This document shows positions 45,112 to 59,100 of a stretch of DNA of 64,000 bases, piece after piece; within the stretch, counting starts at the first letter, position 1; the number at the start of each line of letters is the position of its first letter. Below the pieces are notes generated by a model. The model saw only the letters and a program-made list of their open reading frames with translations. It ran no database searches and was not told where the DNA came from. The translations under genes and the position numbers were made by a program. The stretch comes from Leuctra nigra (Eukaryota; Arthropoda; Insecta; Plecoptera; Leuctridae): contig OW203767.1 of the NCBI GenBank assembly GCA_934045905.1, positions 25,924,785 to 25,988,784 on the forward strand. The letters run 5' to 3'.

Positions 45112-46310
45112 AGACAACATCATAAATTATCTAGTTAGCTCTGCTTTTCAAAAATTTTCATATGCAGTACCGTGATCCAAGTATCTATTATGGTTATGAT
45201 CGATTGTTGAAAAACCATAATAGATGTATGTATGTATGTTTTATTGATCCGCTTTGTGATACAATGCACGGTGGCAGAACATATAATAATGTGATAATAT
45301 TATCTCACATAATAACATGATAACAATAATTATAATACATGCGTCTCGACATTAAAAATCTAGTGTAGAATGAGAATGAATGAGAATGAGATGAGTGATA
45401 TGTGATGAGTACAAACAATAATAATATGGATTCATGCTGCACCTTCTCAAGAAAATCAATCTTAGTTGAGTAATGACATTAATTATTAATCATGATAACT
45501 CGAGATTAGATGTCTAGTATGTAGAATAGTGATTAATGAGATGTGATGATGGTGTGATGCGTACATAGTATTATAGATGCATGCATATTCTCAAATAAAT
45601 AGGTGAAGAGGTAGTAATATTAGGATGAAGGTGCCATGTTTCATTAGTAAATACAGAGGTGAAAGATGACAGCAGGACAGAAATGGAGGTAGAAGATTGA
45701 GGAAGACACGATTTAGGGAGGCACGTCGATTAACTTGTTAAAGTCCACGATGGTCACCACATCCTCCAAGTCCTTTGGAAGTTGATTCCACAATCGCACT
45801 GATCTGCCGAGGAGGGAGTATCTGCCCATGTCTGTCTTGTGCCTCGGGAGATGGAGTTTCCTGTTGTGGTCCAAGCGGCCAAAGAACGTGGGAGACTTGA
45901 CTAGCTGGTGAAGATCCTGCCATCCAGGCTGTCCGGAGACGGTCTTGAAGAGGTATCGAAGGCTGCATTTCTTTCGGCAGGAAGCCAGCGATTCCCAGTG
46001 AAGGTCGTCAACGAGTCTTGAGATGCTGACGTGTGGTCGATGTGTTGCCTTGTTCCATCTCTGATGGCAGTTCCAGACGTACCTTGCCGCTTTTCTTTGG
46101 ACCATTTCGATGGAGTGTATTGCTGCCTCAGAGTGCGGATCCCAGACTCCAGAGCAGTATTCCAGCAGTGGTCTAATTAGGCACTTGTATGCGTAGTCTC
46201 TTGTCTTGGGGAGGCTACCTTTGATGTGCCTTTGATAATACTTGGATCACGGTACTGCATATGAAATTTTTTGAAAAGCAGAGCAAACTAGATAATTTAG
46301 ATGTTGTCTA
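45112..46310. mobile_element. Inverted repeat (about 70-bp arms) enclosing a LINE fragment
   Basis: The left arm (AAATTATCTAGTTAGCTCTG, TTTTCATATGCAGTACCGTG, ATCCAAGTAT) is matched in inverse order at 46235-46310. The enclosed 1 kb is mostly the minus-strand LINE fragment. The simplest reading is a small foldback into which, or around which, the LINE piece was inserted. Confidence 0.65.
45214..46245 (-). pseudogene. 5'-truncated CR1-like LINE fragment (C-terminal RT region and 3' UTR)
   Basis: Minus-strand reading from about 46245 to the stop at 45713 gives IRPLLEYCSGVWDPHSEAAI, MVQRKAARYVWNCH and GRYSLLGRSVRLWNQLPKDL, the region after the RT core. It resembles LINE A (RPLLEYGSIIW; NSMPLKNLP) but is a different family. 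A 3' UTR follows and ends in an ACAT/CATA microsatellite near 45222-45240. Typical 5' truncation of a LINE insertion. Confidence 0.85.
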
Positions 46311-46344
46311 TTCACATGGAAAAACGTTATTTTTCAGGCTACTT

Positions 46345-46440
46345 ACCAGGGTTAAAAACAGTGCGACCGTGGCCAGTATCGAACCGGGGTACCCTGGAGC
46401 CACAGGCAAGCGCTCTACCATCTGAGCTAGCGAGGTGGTG
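46345..46440 (-). mobile_element. tRNA-like SINE head, second family
   Basis: In minus sense: CTCGCTAGCTCAGATGGTAG (A box) followed by GAGCGCTTGCCTGTGGC, then CCCGGTTCGATACTGGCC (B box). A and B boxes sit at tRNA-like spacing, but the acceptor stem does not close and there is no clean tRNA end. Different from the GGC-type SINE at 22530. Confidence 0.55.
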
Positions 46441-47060
46441 ATCCTGGATAGCGTTTATAAACACTTCATATATAAACACATGCGTAGCGTATGCGCATTC
46501 TATTGCGCACGAGGTTGTCAAACCTCGTTGTCGCCGGAAATATGTGAAGATAGACTCTACCGGGTTAATTGTGGTCCCATTACTACGGAATGAGGTCAAA
46601 AGAAATACTGACTATAATATACATTATTTTATATAAGTTATAATAACTATATATACTTTACTGTATATATCGAGTACTGTATGATTATGAGTTATAAATA
46701 TGTAAGTAATATATCTGCAACATAAAATATTGTTTAAAATGATGAATCGTAAAGCAGATAAACACAGACATTCAATCTTTTGCGTAGTAGAAATTGCCGG
46801 AAACGCAACAAAATGAAATATCTCTGGTTTCAGCGAACAAATATAATTGTAAAGAATACAATATCAGATTGATGATGCAAACAAATATAACTTATAATGA
46901 AGTAAAACATGTTATAAAAGTACTGTGGTAATAAAAACCAATGTATACTCTCAATTTTGTGTTAAAATAAATCTACTGCCAACATTCCCATTCGAAGAAG
47001 TTAGACAAAGTCGTATCGGCAACAGCGCCGTTAGGAACTAGGAGGTGTGGCTTAGTGTCA
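46441..47060. other. AT-rich sequence upstream of the Mutator-type transposase gene
   Basis: No gene found. A possible start region CAAGATGGCGAGTG lies at 47061, but its frame ends at 47151 and does not match the transposase frame, so the true first exon is unresolved. Confidence 0.35.
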
Positions 47061-47143
47061 AGATGGCGAGTGATCAGCCACGGGCGAATTGTGGCCGCTT
47101 TTTACGTTCAAAAGAGTTTAAAAGACGTATACAACAGTAAAAT

Positions 47144-50100
47144 TTGTCAATAAAATTTGTGGCTAGAGAACTGTGGTGTGAGCAGTGCGCATTGCCACTC
47201 TCCCTTCGTGACCGTTGTGCAGAATCAAAACATGGCCTCAACAGTATTTTCGATATTCAATGTAGAAATTGTGGCTTCGTTGAAAAAGTCAACACTTCAA
47301 ATTCGAGAATTTCGCCTGCAAGTGCAAGAAAGATATATGACGTGAACTTCAAGGGTGCTATTGGTAAGTTTTAGTACTAATAAACCTACCTACTTAGTAG
47401 AACTACCTACCTAAGTAGGTAGGTACCTACCTATCTAGGTAGGCCTATAAGTATCTAGGTAGCCTACCTACTACCTAGTAATTCTGAAATTTGATTTGTA
47501 TTTGTATTGTACAACGGGATTAAGAATAAACACCTTTCTTTGATTTAAGGAATGATTGACGCGGGAATTGGTGCTCAACAACTAAACAACGTATTTTCAA
47601 TGCTAAACATCGCTCCAGTGTCTGAAGGCTTACTGAAGCGGCATGAAAGGGCAGTTGGACCTGACATAGAGAAGGTGGCGAAGCAAACATGTCTGACAAT
47701 GGCAGAAATTGAGAGGGAACTCTCAATAATACACCCTATTTCAGAAGGAGTTTCTGTGCAAGACAAGACAGAAGTTGATGCCATCTTCTCTCGAAAGTTC
47801 CCGACTCATGCTGCAGTGAGCAATTTGTTACGAAGTGGTGTGAACACAGTACAGAGGTAGGTACCTACCTTCTGCCTAGGTGGGTATTTCATTATTTAAA
47901 AGTGGTCCATCTACATTGTTTCTTCAACAATATTCAACCATTAATGAGACAGTCACAATCTTGATTAAATGCAGTTTAGATGTGTATCCTACCTGTCAGT
48001 AAATTAGTGAAGTTTAGTTCAAGTTATAAAAGTCACTCTTGCCTTCTTTTACTGATAATTTTTAAGACAGTTACCCCTGTACTACTCAGTAGCATACGTT
48101 TTTGATTGAAACCGAAAGAAATTATGATTTCCTACCCTGCTTGAAAAATCTCGACTAGTTTCTGGAGTAAGTCCAGACACCAGAACTAGTCAGACAAGAC
48201 CAGAAATGGTGTCCAGACATACTCCAGAAATTGGAACAGACAAAATCAGAATCAGACAATAACAGACAATACCAGACAATTACAGAACACATTTCACTTT
48301 CTTTTATCAGAGTTGTCCAGACATATCAGACATAACCAGACGAAAGTGAATTGGAACTTACAAGAAACTATCAGACTTTACCAGACAAATGTCTTGGAAC
48401 TGACAAGAATTTATCAGAAATAATAAGATATTACCAGACCGTGAATATACCAGCCATAACCAGAAGTAATCAGACATTACTAGACCGAATACACCAGACA
48501 TAACCAGAAGTTCTCAGACATTACCAGACTATACCAGACATATCCAGAAGTTATCAGACATTACCTGACTGACTATACCAGAAATATCCAGACCTAATCA
48601 GACATTACCAGGCCGACTATACCAGACCTATCCAGAAGTTTTCAGACATTACCAGAATATACCAGACATATCCAGAAGTAATCAGACCTTACCAGACTAA
48701 ACCAGACATATCCAGAAGTATTCAGACATTACCAGACCGATATACCAGACATATCCAGAAGTAATCAGACCTTACCGGACTATACCAGACATATCCAGAA
48801 GTTATCAGACATTACCAGACTATACCAGACATATCCAGAAGTAGTCAGACATTACCGGACTATACCAGACATATCCAGAAGTTATCAGACATCACCAGAC
48901 ATATCCAGAAGTAATCAGATATCACCAGACTATACCAGACATATCCAGAAGTTGTCAGACATTACCAGACCGATATACCAGACATATCCAGAAGTTATCA
49001 GACATCACCAGACTATACCAGACATATCCAGAAGTTATCGGACATTACCAGACTGTACCAGACATATCTAGAAGTTATCAGACATCACCAGACTATACCA
49101 GAAGTTATCAGACATCACCAGACTATACCAGACATATCCAGAAGTTATCAGACATTTCCAGACTACACCAGACATATCCAGAAGTTATCAGACATTACCA
49201 GACCGATATACCAGACATATCCAGAAGTTATCAGACATCACCAGACTATACCAGACATATCCAGAAGTTATCAGACATTACCAGACACATCCAGAAGTTA
49301 TCAGACATTACCAGACACATCCAGAAGTTATCAGACATCACCAGACTATACCAGACATATCCAGAAGTTATCAGACATTATCAGACATATCCAGAAGTAT
49401 ACAGACATTACCGGACTGACTACCAGAAATATCCAGACCTATTGACATGACCAGACCGACTATACCAGCCATATTTAGAAGTTATCAGACATTACCAGAC
49501 TATACCAGAAATATCCAGAAGTAATCAGACATTACCAGACTGATTATGCCAGATATATACAGACCTAATCAGAAATTGCCAGACCGACTATACCAGACAT
49601 ATCCAGAAATTATCAGACATTAGCAGACTGATTATGCCAGATATATCCAGACCTAATCAGACATTACCGGAGTTGGACCGACTATACCAGACCAAGGTGT
49701 CTATAGAAGTTGGTATACCAGACCTTACCAGACATATCCAGAAGCTCCAGAAGTTATCAGACATTACCAGACCGATTATACCTAAAACCAGATATCCAGA
49801 TGTGTTCCACTAGGATGATACCATTACAAATGTAAGATTGATGAATGTTGAAAAACAGTATCGAACAAAATACGAGTATGTAAAGATTCAGAACAATAAA
49901 AGGTCTTAAAAGTTCCATAATTCCGAAGCATTTCTAGGTGTTATTTCGTAATGCATTCAACAGCCCATAGATTTGAATTCATCAAGAATTTAGAAGAGCA
50001 TGTGTGTGGCCAGAATTAATATCACACTTTTAGTGTAAATTTATTTTATCATTAGATATTTCGCACAGGTGCCTACTTACTTGCATATTATATAATTATC

Positions 50101-53100
50101 ATGTAGAATGTCAATATCACAATAATATAAATGCAATGGGTATGTAAATCATTTTTGTATATAATTGAATCTATTTTCAAAATATTTTTATATAAAATGA
50201 TTATAAATATGCCCATACATATTATACAAGATCTGCACAAGGGATAAGTTTCCACACAAAATCTCAATGAAATCTTTAAAAAAAAATTAGAATGGAAACT
50301 CGTTTTCCTAGACTGTATGTACTTACGCTTAATATTTTGCTTAATTACATGCATTACATCAACATTGGAGACAATATATTGGTTAAAAGAGCCAGTGCAC
50401 AGCATGTGCACAGTAAGGTGCAATGCCAATCACTGTCATTAGCTCCGAGCTCTGACTTATGGCATGATATCATAATATTGGAGAATATTTGGTACCATTG
50501 GCCCCTTGAATCAGACCCAGTCGTTGACCACCTATTTCAATCTTAGTAAAACAATCTTCCGTATGCATTCTCATGCAGGGTTCACTAGGTCCTGTTCTAT
50601 AAGCGCATGAGATCAAGGAAATTTGTTCGGAAATGAACACAATTGGCTTTAACGAAAGTATTGAACCATTAATTTAACATTAAAGAAATTATTGGTTTTA
50701 ATTACTATCTAATAAAGGTGAAAGTCTTTATGTGAATAATCGTTGTGTCGGGGTGGAGGGGAATGGCACCAGGAGAGTATTTTGACAGCATTCAAGCTAT
50801 TCAACATGTGGGAATTTATTAATTTATGGGTTCAACATTCTTTACAAAGTTTTAACATCTAACTTTTAATAAAAACGCTAAAAATCAAGGACAAATGGAA
50901 ACGATGGTTCATTCAACAGTTGCAATAATATTTCATGTTTGTGTTGAAATATGAAACTGTTTTTATTAATCATAATGTAATAATTGTAATACACTATTAA
51001 AAATTAACTCACAACTAAATTTGGCCCTGTAAAAAATTAAATACCTATAGACAAATGGAAACAATATAATTACAAAATATAAAAATGCATTGGATGGAGC
51101 GGTTACCGATCCTGGTTTGCAGTTCTTCGCCTCGATACAATGGAATTTTGTCATCGGCTTTCAAAGAGGCTGTGGCTATATGTCCTGTAAAATGAAATGA
51201 AGAGAAAAGTAGTCACGAGATACATTAAAAATAATTTTATCTCATTACCGTCACAATAAAAAATCTTGGTACTGGGTATAGAGGGACGAGTAAGAAGGTA
51301 GTGTGCGTGCCTTTGCACACTACCTGCTGAGAAGTCTTGCCAAGATCATTGTAATATTGTCTTGATTGTATTTCTAGAAAGTTTGACTCTAATTTTTTTT
51401 TAAATGATAATATTTTACTTCTTTTGGCGAGATCTTGTATTCTTGTTTAGATTTTTTTTTTGATTTAGACCAGCGTTTCTTAAACTTTTCTACCCCGCGG
51501 ACCCCCTTAAAACATAGGTAGTTTAGTTTGTTGTCGCGGACCCCCAAAACTTACCCGTAACATTTTTGGAATATTCCCCCATTCATCATATCAGATTAGA
51601 ATTCTTTTCTTTATTCCCAAAGATAGTCTAACTTTGATAATAATATGAAATAATAAAAATTATTGGAATGTAGCATTATTTTTCATTTAAATATTTGTAT
51701 TCTATATTAGTACGGCACGACTAATTACGGGGAAACATTTTGCGCACGAAACAATGTGGGGAGGGCCCCTTAGCGACAAGGGATAGGTCCGAAAAGACCG
51801 GGAAATTTTTGAAATTCGAAAGTGAATTTGGACTATATTTACCTATGCGATTTGGACAATAATTTTTGTCGTTTTTATTTTTGGCTTACAAAGTATTTTT
51901 TCACAATAATGAGAACATGTTTAAAAAAAATTAATGTAATTTTAGTGACGTAGAGTTAAGAATTACTTCACAATAGGAGGAAGGGGAGAAGAAGCACACA
52001 CTTAAACATGTATACCTACCCTATATTTTTATTGAGTTTATGTGTATTTTAAATTTTATATTTAAACCCAATATAAATATTCAATGCTATTTCTTGAGTC
52101 TTCGCGGACCCCCTGTGAGGCCTCCGCGGACCATAATTTAAGAATCGCTGATTCAGACAATGAAATTGTTAATATTTGACAAAATCTTGTTAAGATCTTG
52201 GAAATAGTTTCAGCAGGGAAGTCCCTTCTTGGGTACTAAAACATCATCATTGAATGTGGTAAATGTAGTAATGCCATGCCCCAAGTTTTTTTTCTGAAAT
52301 AAAGAATCGTTGAATATTACATCAGTGATCTGTTTTAGATAGACTAGTACAATAAGCGTCTTTAATTACCATTCAAAACAGTGTTTCATGACGGAATTGG
52401 TTTGGTGCCATTGTTTTGTTGGATCATGTTACTTGGATTGTTCAATGAAGAATTCTGTAACATAAATTACTTATTTAAATAGACACCGTACAACATAAAT
52501 CAAAATAATATACAAATACAAATTGAAATCAGTCAAAGGTATGTAATAACTGAGGATATTATCTCATTATGTTTTACGTAGCACAGTTATATCTTCAACT
52601 TACTAAACTAGGAAATAGCTCGGTGTAACGCGTTGATAAGCGAGATCTTGGCAAGAGTTTCAGCATGGCAGTCCCTTCTTGGGTATTATCACATCATGTG
52701 GTGAATGTAGTAATGCCATGTCCCAAGTTTTTCTGAAATAAAACAATCGTTACCTATGTTAATATTATTATTATTATACTCAGATATTGCCTGAGTATAA
52801 TATAACATCAGTGATCTGATTTAGAAGTGTCCTTAATTACCATTAAACAGTGCATTCTTGACGGAATTGGTTTGGTGCCATTGTTTTGTTGGATCATGTT
52901 ACTTGGATTGTTGAATGAAAAATTCTGTAACAGAAATTACTTATTTAAATAGACACCGTACAACATTAATCAAAATAATATGCAAATACAAATTGAAAAC
53001 AGTCGAAGGTATGTAATAACTGAGGATATTATCTCATATGTTTTACCAAATACATTAATAATAGTTACCTTCATTATTAAAGTAATTGGTTATATCTTCA

Positions 53101-56100
53101 ACTTACTAAACTAGGAAATAGCTCGGTGTAACGCGTTGATAAGCGAGATCTTGGCAAGAGTTTCAGCATGGCAGTCCCTTCTTGAGTATTATCACATCAT
53201 GTGGTGAATGTAGTAATGCCATGTCCCAAGTTTTTCTGAAATAAAACAATCGTTATGTTAATATTATTATTATTATTATTATACTCAGATATTGCCTGAA
53301 TATATAACATCAGTGATATGATTTAGAAGTGTCCTTAATTACCATTAAACAGCACATTCATGACTGAATTGGTTTGGTGCCATTGTTTTGTTAGATCATG
53401 TTACTTGGATTGTTCAATGAAAAATTCTGTAACAGAAATTACTTATTTAAATAGACAGCGTACAACATTAATCAAAATAATATACAAATACAAATTGAAA
53501 ACAGTCAAAGGTATGTAATAACTGAGGATATTATCTCATATGTTTTACGTAGCACAGTTATATCTTCAACTTACTAAACTAGGAAATAGCTCGGTGTAAC
53601 GCGTTGATAAGCGAGATCTTGGCAAGTGTTTCAGCAGGGTATTAGCAGGGCCTTCTTGGGTATTATCACATCATCATTGAATGTGGTGAATGTAATATCT
53701 AATGACATGCCCCGAGTATTTCTGAAATAAAATAATCGTTATGTTATTATTATACTCAGATGTTGCCTGAAAATTACATCAGTGATCTGTTTTAGAAGCG
53801 TCTTTAATTACCATGCAAAACAGTGTTTCATTACGGAATTCGTTTGGTGCCGTTGTTTTGTTGGATCATGTTGTTCAATGAAGAATTCTGTAACAGAGTA
53901 CCTACATACATACAACATAAATCCAAATAATATACAAATATAAATTGAAATCAGTCAAAGGTCGTAATCAGGCGCGTAGGAACTTTATTTTGAGTGGGGG
54001 GGTCAAAATTATCGGGGATCGATGGATGTTAGTAAAAAGCCTTGCTCTTCTTCAAGGGGGTCTGGGGGGCCACACCCCCCAGTTAGCCCCGCAGGGCTTT
54101 TCTAATGTTTAATTTAAAATAAATAACTGACTATTTTCAGTTATCAATGACAACTCAATTCAATCTCTTCAATAGTAAAAAACTTGAAGGAAAAATGCTA
54201 GTAAATTTAAAATGTGTGATATGCAATATTCTTGGGGAAACTTGAGACAAAATGCAATATAATCTGTAAATTTTGTTATATGATAAAATCCCCAATGGGT
54301 AATTTTTTGAATTCTAGTAAAAGAAAGAGTATAGATTATGAATCGATTTCGGAATACCTTTGAAAAAGGTTGCAATAAGCAACAGCAAAGCAAGAATAAA
54401 AATGTGTATGTGTTTTGGTATCAAATAGTTTCACGTGAATTTATTAAATGTTATGAGGGTGATCATGTTGAACATATGAGTAAATGAGTTGTCTCATTGG
54501 ATAATACCTAGCTGTTCAATTAGTTAAGCAAAACTTGAGAACATTTTGAGAATTCAACGTCATAATGAAGCAAATCTGTGCATTTTTGCATCTCATAATC
54601 AACGTTTGTGAATATCTGGGAAGGTGATATCTGGGGGCCAATTCTTGAGATTCACGTTTCGAAACCGTGTACGTTCACTGTTTAAAATTTAAAAAAGTTA
54701 AATGCTAAGCAAAGTTCAAGTTTCAAGTTCAAGTTTTATATGCAAACGTAAATGGTTTCAAATCGTAAAAACTCAAGAATTGGCCTCCTGGTCTCCTGGG
54801 CAAGGGGGGTCAGGATCCAGTCAGCAGGGCATCGAACCCGATCGTTTACGGGTTCAGGTTCGGGTTCGGGTTCAGGCAAAGCTATGATACGGGTTCGGGT
54901 TCAGGTTCGGGGTAGGGTTCGGGTCCGGCTCCACACTTAGATTAATCCTACATACCTACATCTTTGTGTTCCAAACCAATACATTTTCTGGTGTACAGTT
55001 TATTAAATTTGAATTACATCAACAAACTTCATTAATTTGACTTAAATTTTATTTTTTGGTCAATGCTTTATCATTGAACGCATGTCGAACTGACGTATGG
55101 GACTCATAGTCGTACTCATGATAAAGCATTGAGGGAGTGGGTGAGGGGGGGGGGACTGAATGATCAGTCTGAATTTACGCGATTTTTGGCATATGATTTG
55201 TAAAGGCGTTTTGATTTTCTAAAAACTTTTGGTAGACACAAAAAAGCTTGTCGTATGCTGGGTTATGTATATAATTTATATATCCTCTAAAAAATTTCGA
55301 GTACCTATAGCAGAGCTGTGATGTGATGATTAATGCGAAATGAAGGCAGAATTGGTATTTCAGACATCCAGTTTGCCCCGCAGGGAGATTTTTCATTTTA
55401 CTTCCTACTAAAACGAATTTGTGACACTACAGGCCACGAGTTATATTACTTCATAGAAAAATATTTTTAGTGTAGGTTGAAGCATGGGGGAAGGGCAGGA
55501 ACCCACCTCGTAAGTAAAAAATTAGACAAAGTCCCTTTATAATTCTTAAAAATATCTCGAATAATACTACTTTTCTTCTTCCCCATTTCAAAATTCAGAG
55601 CGGAGACTCAAGACAAAGCTATTCGGCTAGGTTATTTGGCGTGGAGACACAACTTATTATAATTCATGTTTTGTACCCTCACATAAAAATATATCTAAGT
55701 AGGTAGTATACTTTGAAAATGAAATATGAACTTAACATTTTTATTCAAATTATTAAATATTATAAAATGTATTTAATTTAATTTGAAAACCCATAAAAAA
55801 CCCTAAATAATATGGGTTCGGGTTCAGGTTCGGGTTCACAAATATATTTTATAAGGGTTCGGGTTCGGGTTCGGGTTCAGACAAAAAATTAATACGGGTT
55901 CGGGTTCGCAAAAAAAAAGTTTTTTTCGGGTTTCGGGTTCAGGTTCGGGTTCGATCCCCTGCCAGTCAGGGGTGTCCGTTCCCCCCGGTTCCCCCCCTTT
56001 AATAACTGAGAATATTATCTCAGTTACGGCTCGACAGCTGTAGTTACCTACTACTTATTTATTGGCAATGGACACTATGACGAGCAGTGTTGTGAAGTAA

Positions 56101-59100
56101 CATGATACAAAGTAACATGTTACTACTTACTTTAAAAATGAGGTAATTGTAATTGTATTCAGTTACTTTCTTTATTAAAAATAGAAACAGTAACTTTTAT
56201 CCCGTTACAATTTTGAGTAACTTTAGTGAAATGTAACGTGATGCATTTAATTCATCTCTGAATAATGTAAAATGTCCAATTCAGTAAAAATAAAAAAATA
56301 AAAAAATCAGCTCTAGAATGAGAAGGCATTACAACAAAATTCTAAAATGCCTTTGGCCTAGACATTTTTCTTGTCCTGTCAGCCCTGTTCACTATTTTCA
56401 GTTATCAATGACAACTCAATTCAATCCCTTCAATAGTAAAAAACTTGAAGGAAAAATGCTAGTAAATTTAAAGTAACTGTGAAAGTAACTGCTGTCAATA
56501 TAAAAGTAGGTAACTGTAACTTAACACTGATATTTGTCGGTGTTACTTTTGAAACCCTTGTAACTGTAGCTGTCTGTAACACTGTTAGAATTTTGAGCAA
56601 GTAACTGTAACTGTAATACTGCTACATTTTAAAAGTAACCACAACTCTGGACGATAGCCCTGCCTATAGATATTCTCAATTGAATCATAATTTCATATTT
56701 AAAAAATATATACTTACTTTCTTTGTATTGTAAGTATTTTTTTCTCAAAATGAGTGCATACCTAACATGACAATTTAGGTAGTACAACTTATTCACAATG
56801 ATGAATTGAGATATGTCAACAAATTAATGCACTTGAACATGCTGAACCATACAAAATATTTATGTAAATGTGAAAGAAAATTGGATCTGCCATCAAATTT
56901 TATTTTCAGATTTCGCAAATAATCTTCTACCGAAGCTTTTACCTCTAATGACATTAGAACGAACTTATGATACGTAAATTTACATTTGTCTTTATACGAC
57001 TAGAATACAAAATTCACACAAATTTTAAAAAAATATTTAGAGGAGGCAGGTTCACTCATTTAACCCTTTATAGGTCACTGGTCTGGGACCCATTTTATTG
57101 AGCTGAAAATTAAAGCAATTATCAAGGTCGTCAATATGAATATAAGGCGGGGAAAAGTGGGAAGCAAATTTCCCACTGTACATTTAGGTCACAACCATGG
57201 TGGGAAGATAATGTCCCAATAACCTATAAAGGGTTAAGCCGGTTTCACATAAAGCGCGTTTCGCGTTTTTTTTATTGACCAATCAAAACCACCGAAAATT
57301 TCGCCGCACGCGTTTTATTTTTAAGCCGCCCCATCTCGATTGTAGGGAGGTTTTTTCAGTACCGCGCGTGGCGAAAATGACGTCACGACCTAGCAGCTAA
57401 TCACGTGCGACTACGAAAACTATAAAATAAGACTATAATGATAATAATTACTTACCTCTGCATATTATTCCATCTAATCATACCAATTATAACACCCAAA
57501 TTGTTACTAACAAGAATAATAAATTTATATCAACATTCTGTTTTCGACGGCCTCTTCTAGGCGTTATAAAAAAAGACAAAACGCGATATCGCAAAACGCG
57601 GCACGCGCTTTATGTGAAATGGGCTTTACCCAAGGGTAGTAAAATTATTTTAGATACCTTGGGCTGTATTTACCCACTTGTAGGTCATACACTTACCTAC
57701 CTTCAAAGACAGAGATGTTTGTACTTCGCTGTTCCTCCATTCTTCATCGCAACACTGTATTTTCTGTTAAATACGCGTTGAATTTGATTAAATATCGAAA
57801 TGCACGAATGTAGGCGATCACATTTTCCCACTTATAAAATTTCCTATTATGTGTAGGTACGGTACACTCAGCAAATGATAAAACGGTATTTGAAAGAAAT
57901 GGATTGGCTGAAAAAATGTGTTGGCATCAAAATGTTGAAGTCTGCTAACTCGTCATCTACCTATAGTAGGTGAGGATTGATAGGTGAGGGTTGATTGTCA
58001 AGGAACCTGACCAGCAGCGAATCCGTTTCTTTCAAATACCGTTTTATGTTTTTTTGGGTGTACTAACTCAATAATTACAATTTAATGCACATGCACGGTA
58101 AATCACGGTAAAATTTTCTATCAAATCATTATCTAGATACTTTTTTGAGTAACTGGCTGTAGATACTTTCACTTTCTGGTATTCATCAAGTAAAATATTA
58201 AATTTGTGACGTTCCCTCTTACCATGTTTTAAACAAATTACATGCAAAAAGGAACCAAACCCCAGGTATCATGAACTGAGATATTGAGAGAAACGCAGAG
58301 AGTTTCATAGTTTTTTAAATGTATGGACTAAATCAGTAATTTTTCTGTTGTTTGATCGGCAGAGTTTTTATATATTTTTTTGTAATTACTAAATATTTAA
58401 AATATACTGTGGTTACTTCAAAAATTAATGAAATGTAGCTTGGTTCCTTTTTTTTTATCAATGTGAAATTATTGTTGTTAATGTATAATGTAAAAAGGAA
58501 CCAACCCACAAATATGTGGATTGGTTCCGTTTTGATCAATGTGAAATTATTGTTGTTACTGTATAAATTTAAATTGTGAAAAGGAACCAACACCCAAAAA
58601 TTTAGATTGGTTCCGTTTTGCTTATTGTAAAATAGTATAGAAAACGCTCAATAAATATACACTACACAGCAAACGTGGGTAGGTTCTCTTTTGAAAATGT
58701 AAGTTTATAGGTCAGCAACTAAAAAATAAAAGGGGTTTAATACAAAATTAAGCAAGCATGATTTAATAATCATAAAACACCAAAAATGAAGAATCGATTG
58801 ATCACCTACCATAAAAAATGTCATGCCATTTTCAATGTCAAAGCTGATTGTAATTATTAATTATCACCAGCAGATTGCACACACAAAAATCTAAAGGTTT
58901 TTAAAAGGTTTAAAAACAACCTTCAGGGAGACCCTGCGGTTTTGTTTCTGCCCATGGACGTCCGCAAGGAAAACGTATTTTCAACGGGTTAAGGGAGGGT
59001 GTGGGGAGCGCGCCCCCCCCCCCCCCCCCCCACTTATTGGTTTTTCGACACTTTGAGACGATGAGGTGTATTTTGTGGAAATATTCAATATTGTATAAAT

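Noticed and set aside
46339..46599. 86-codon minus-strand ORF
   Set aside because: It spans the tRNA-like SINE head; the reading LASSDGRALACGSRVPRFD is a known kind of artefact from tRNA-like DNA.
47064..47153. ATG at 47064 as the start of the transposase
   Set aside because: Its frame stops at 47151 and differs from the transposase frame, and no plausible intron links them; the true start is unresolved.
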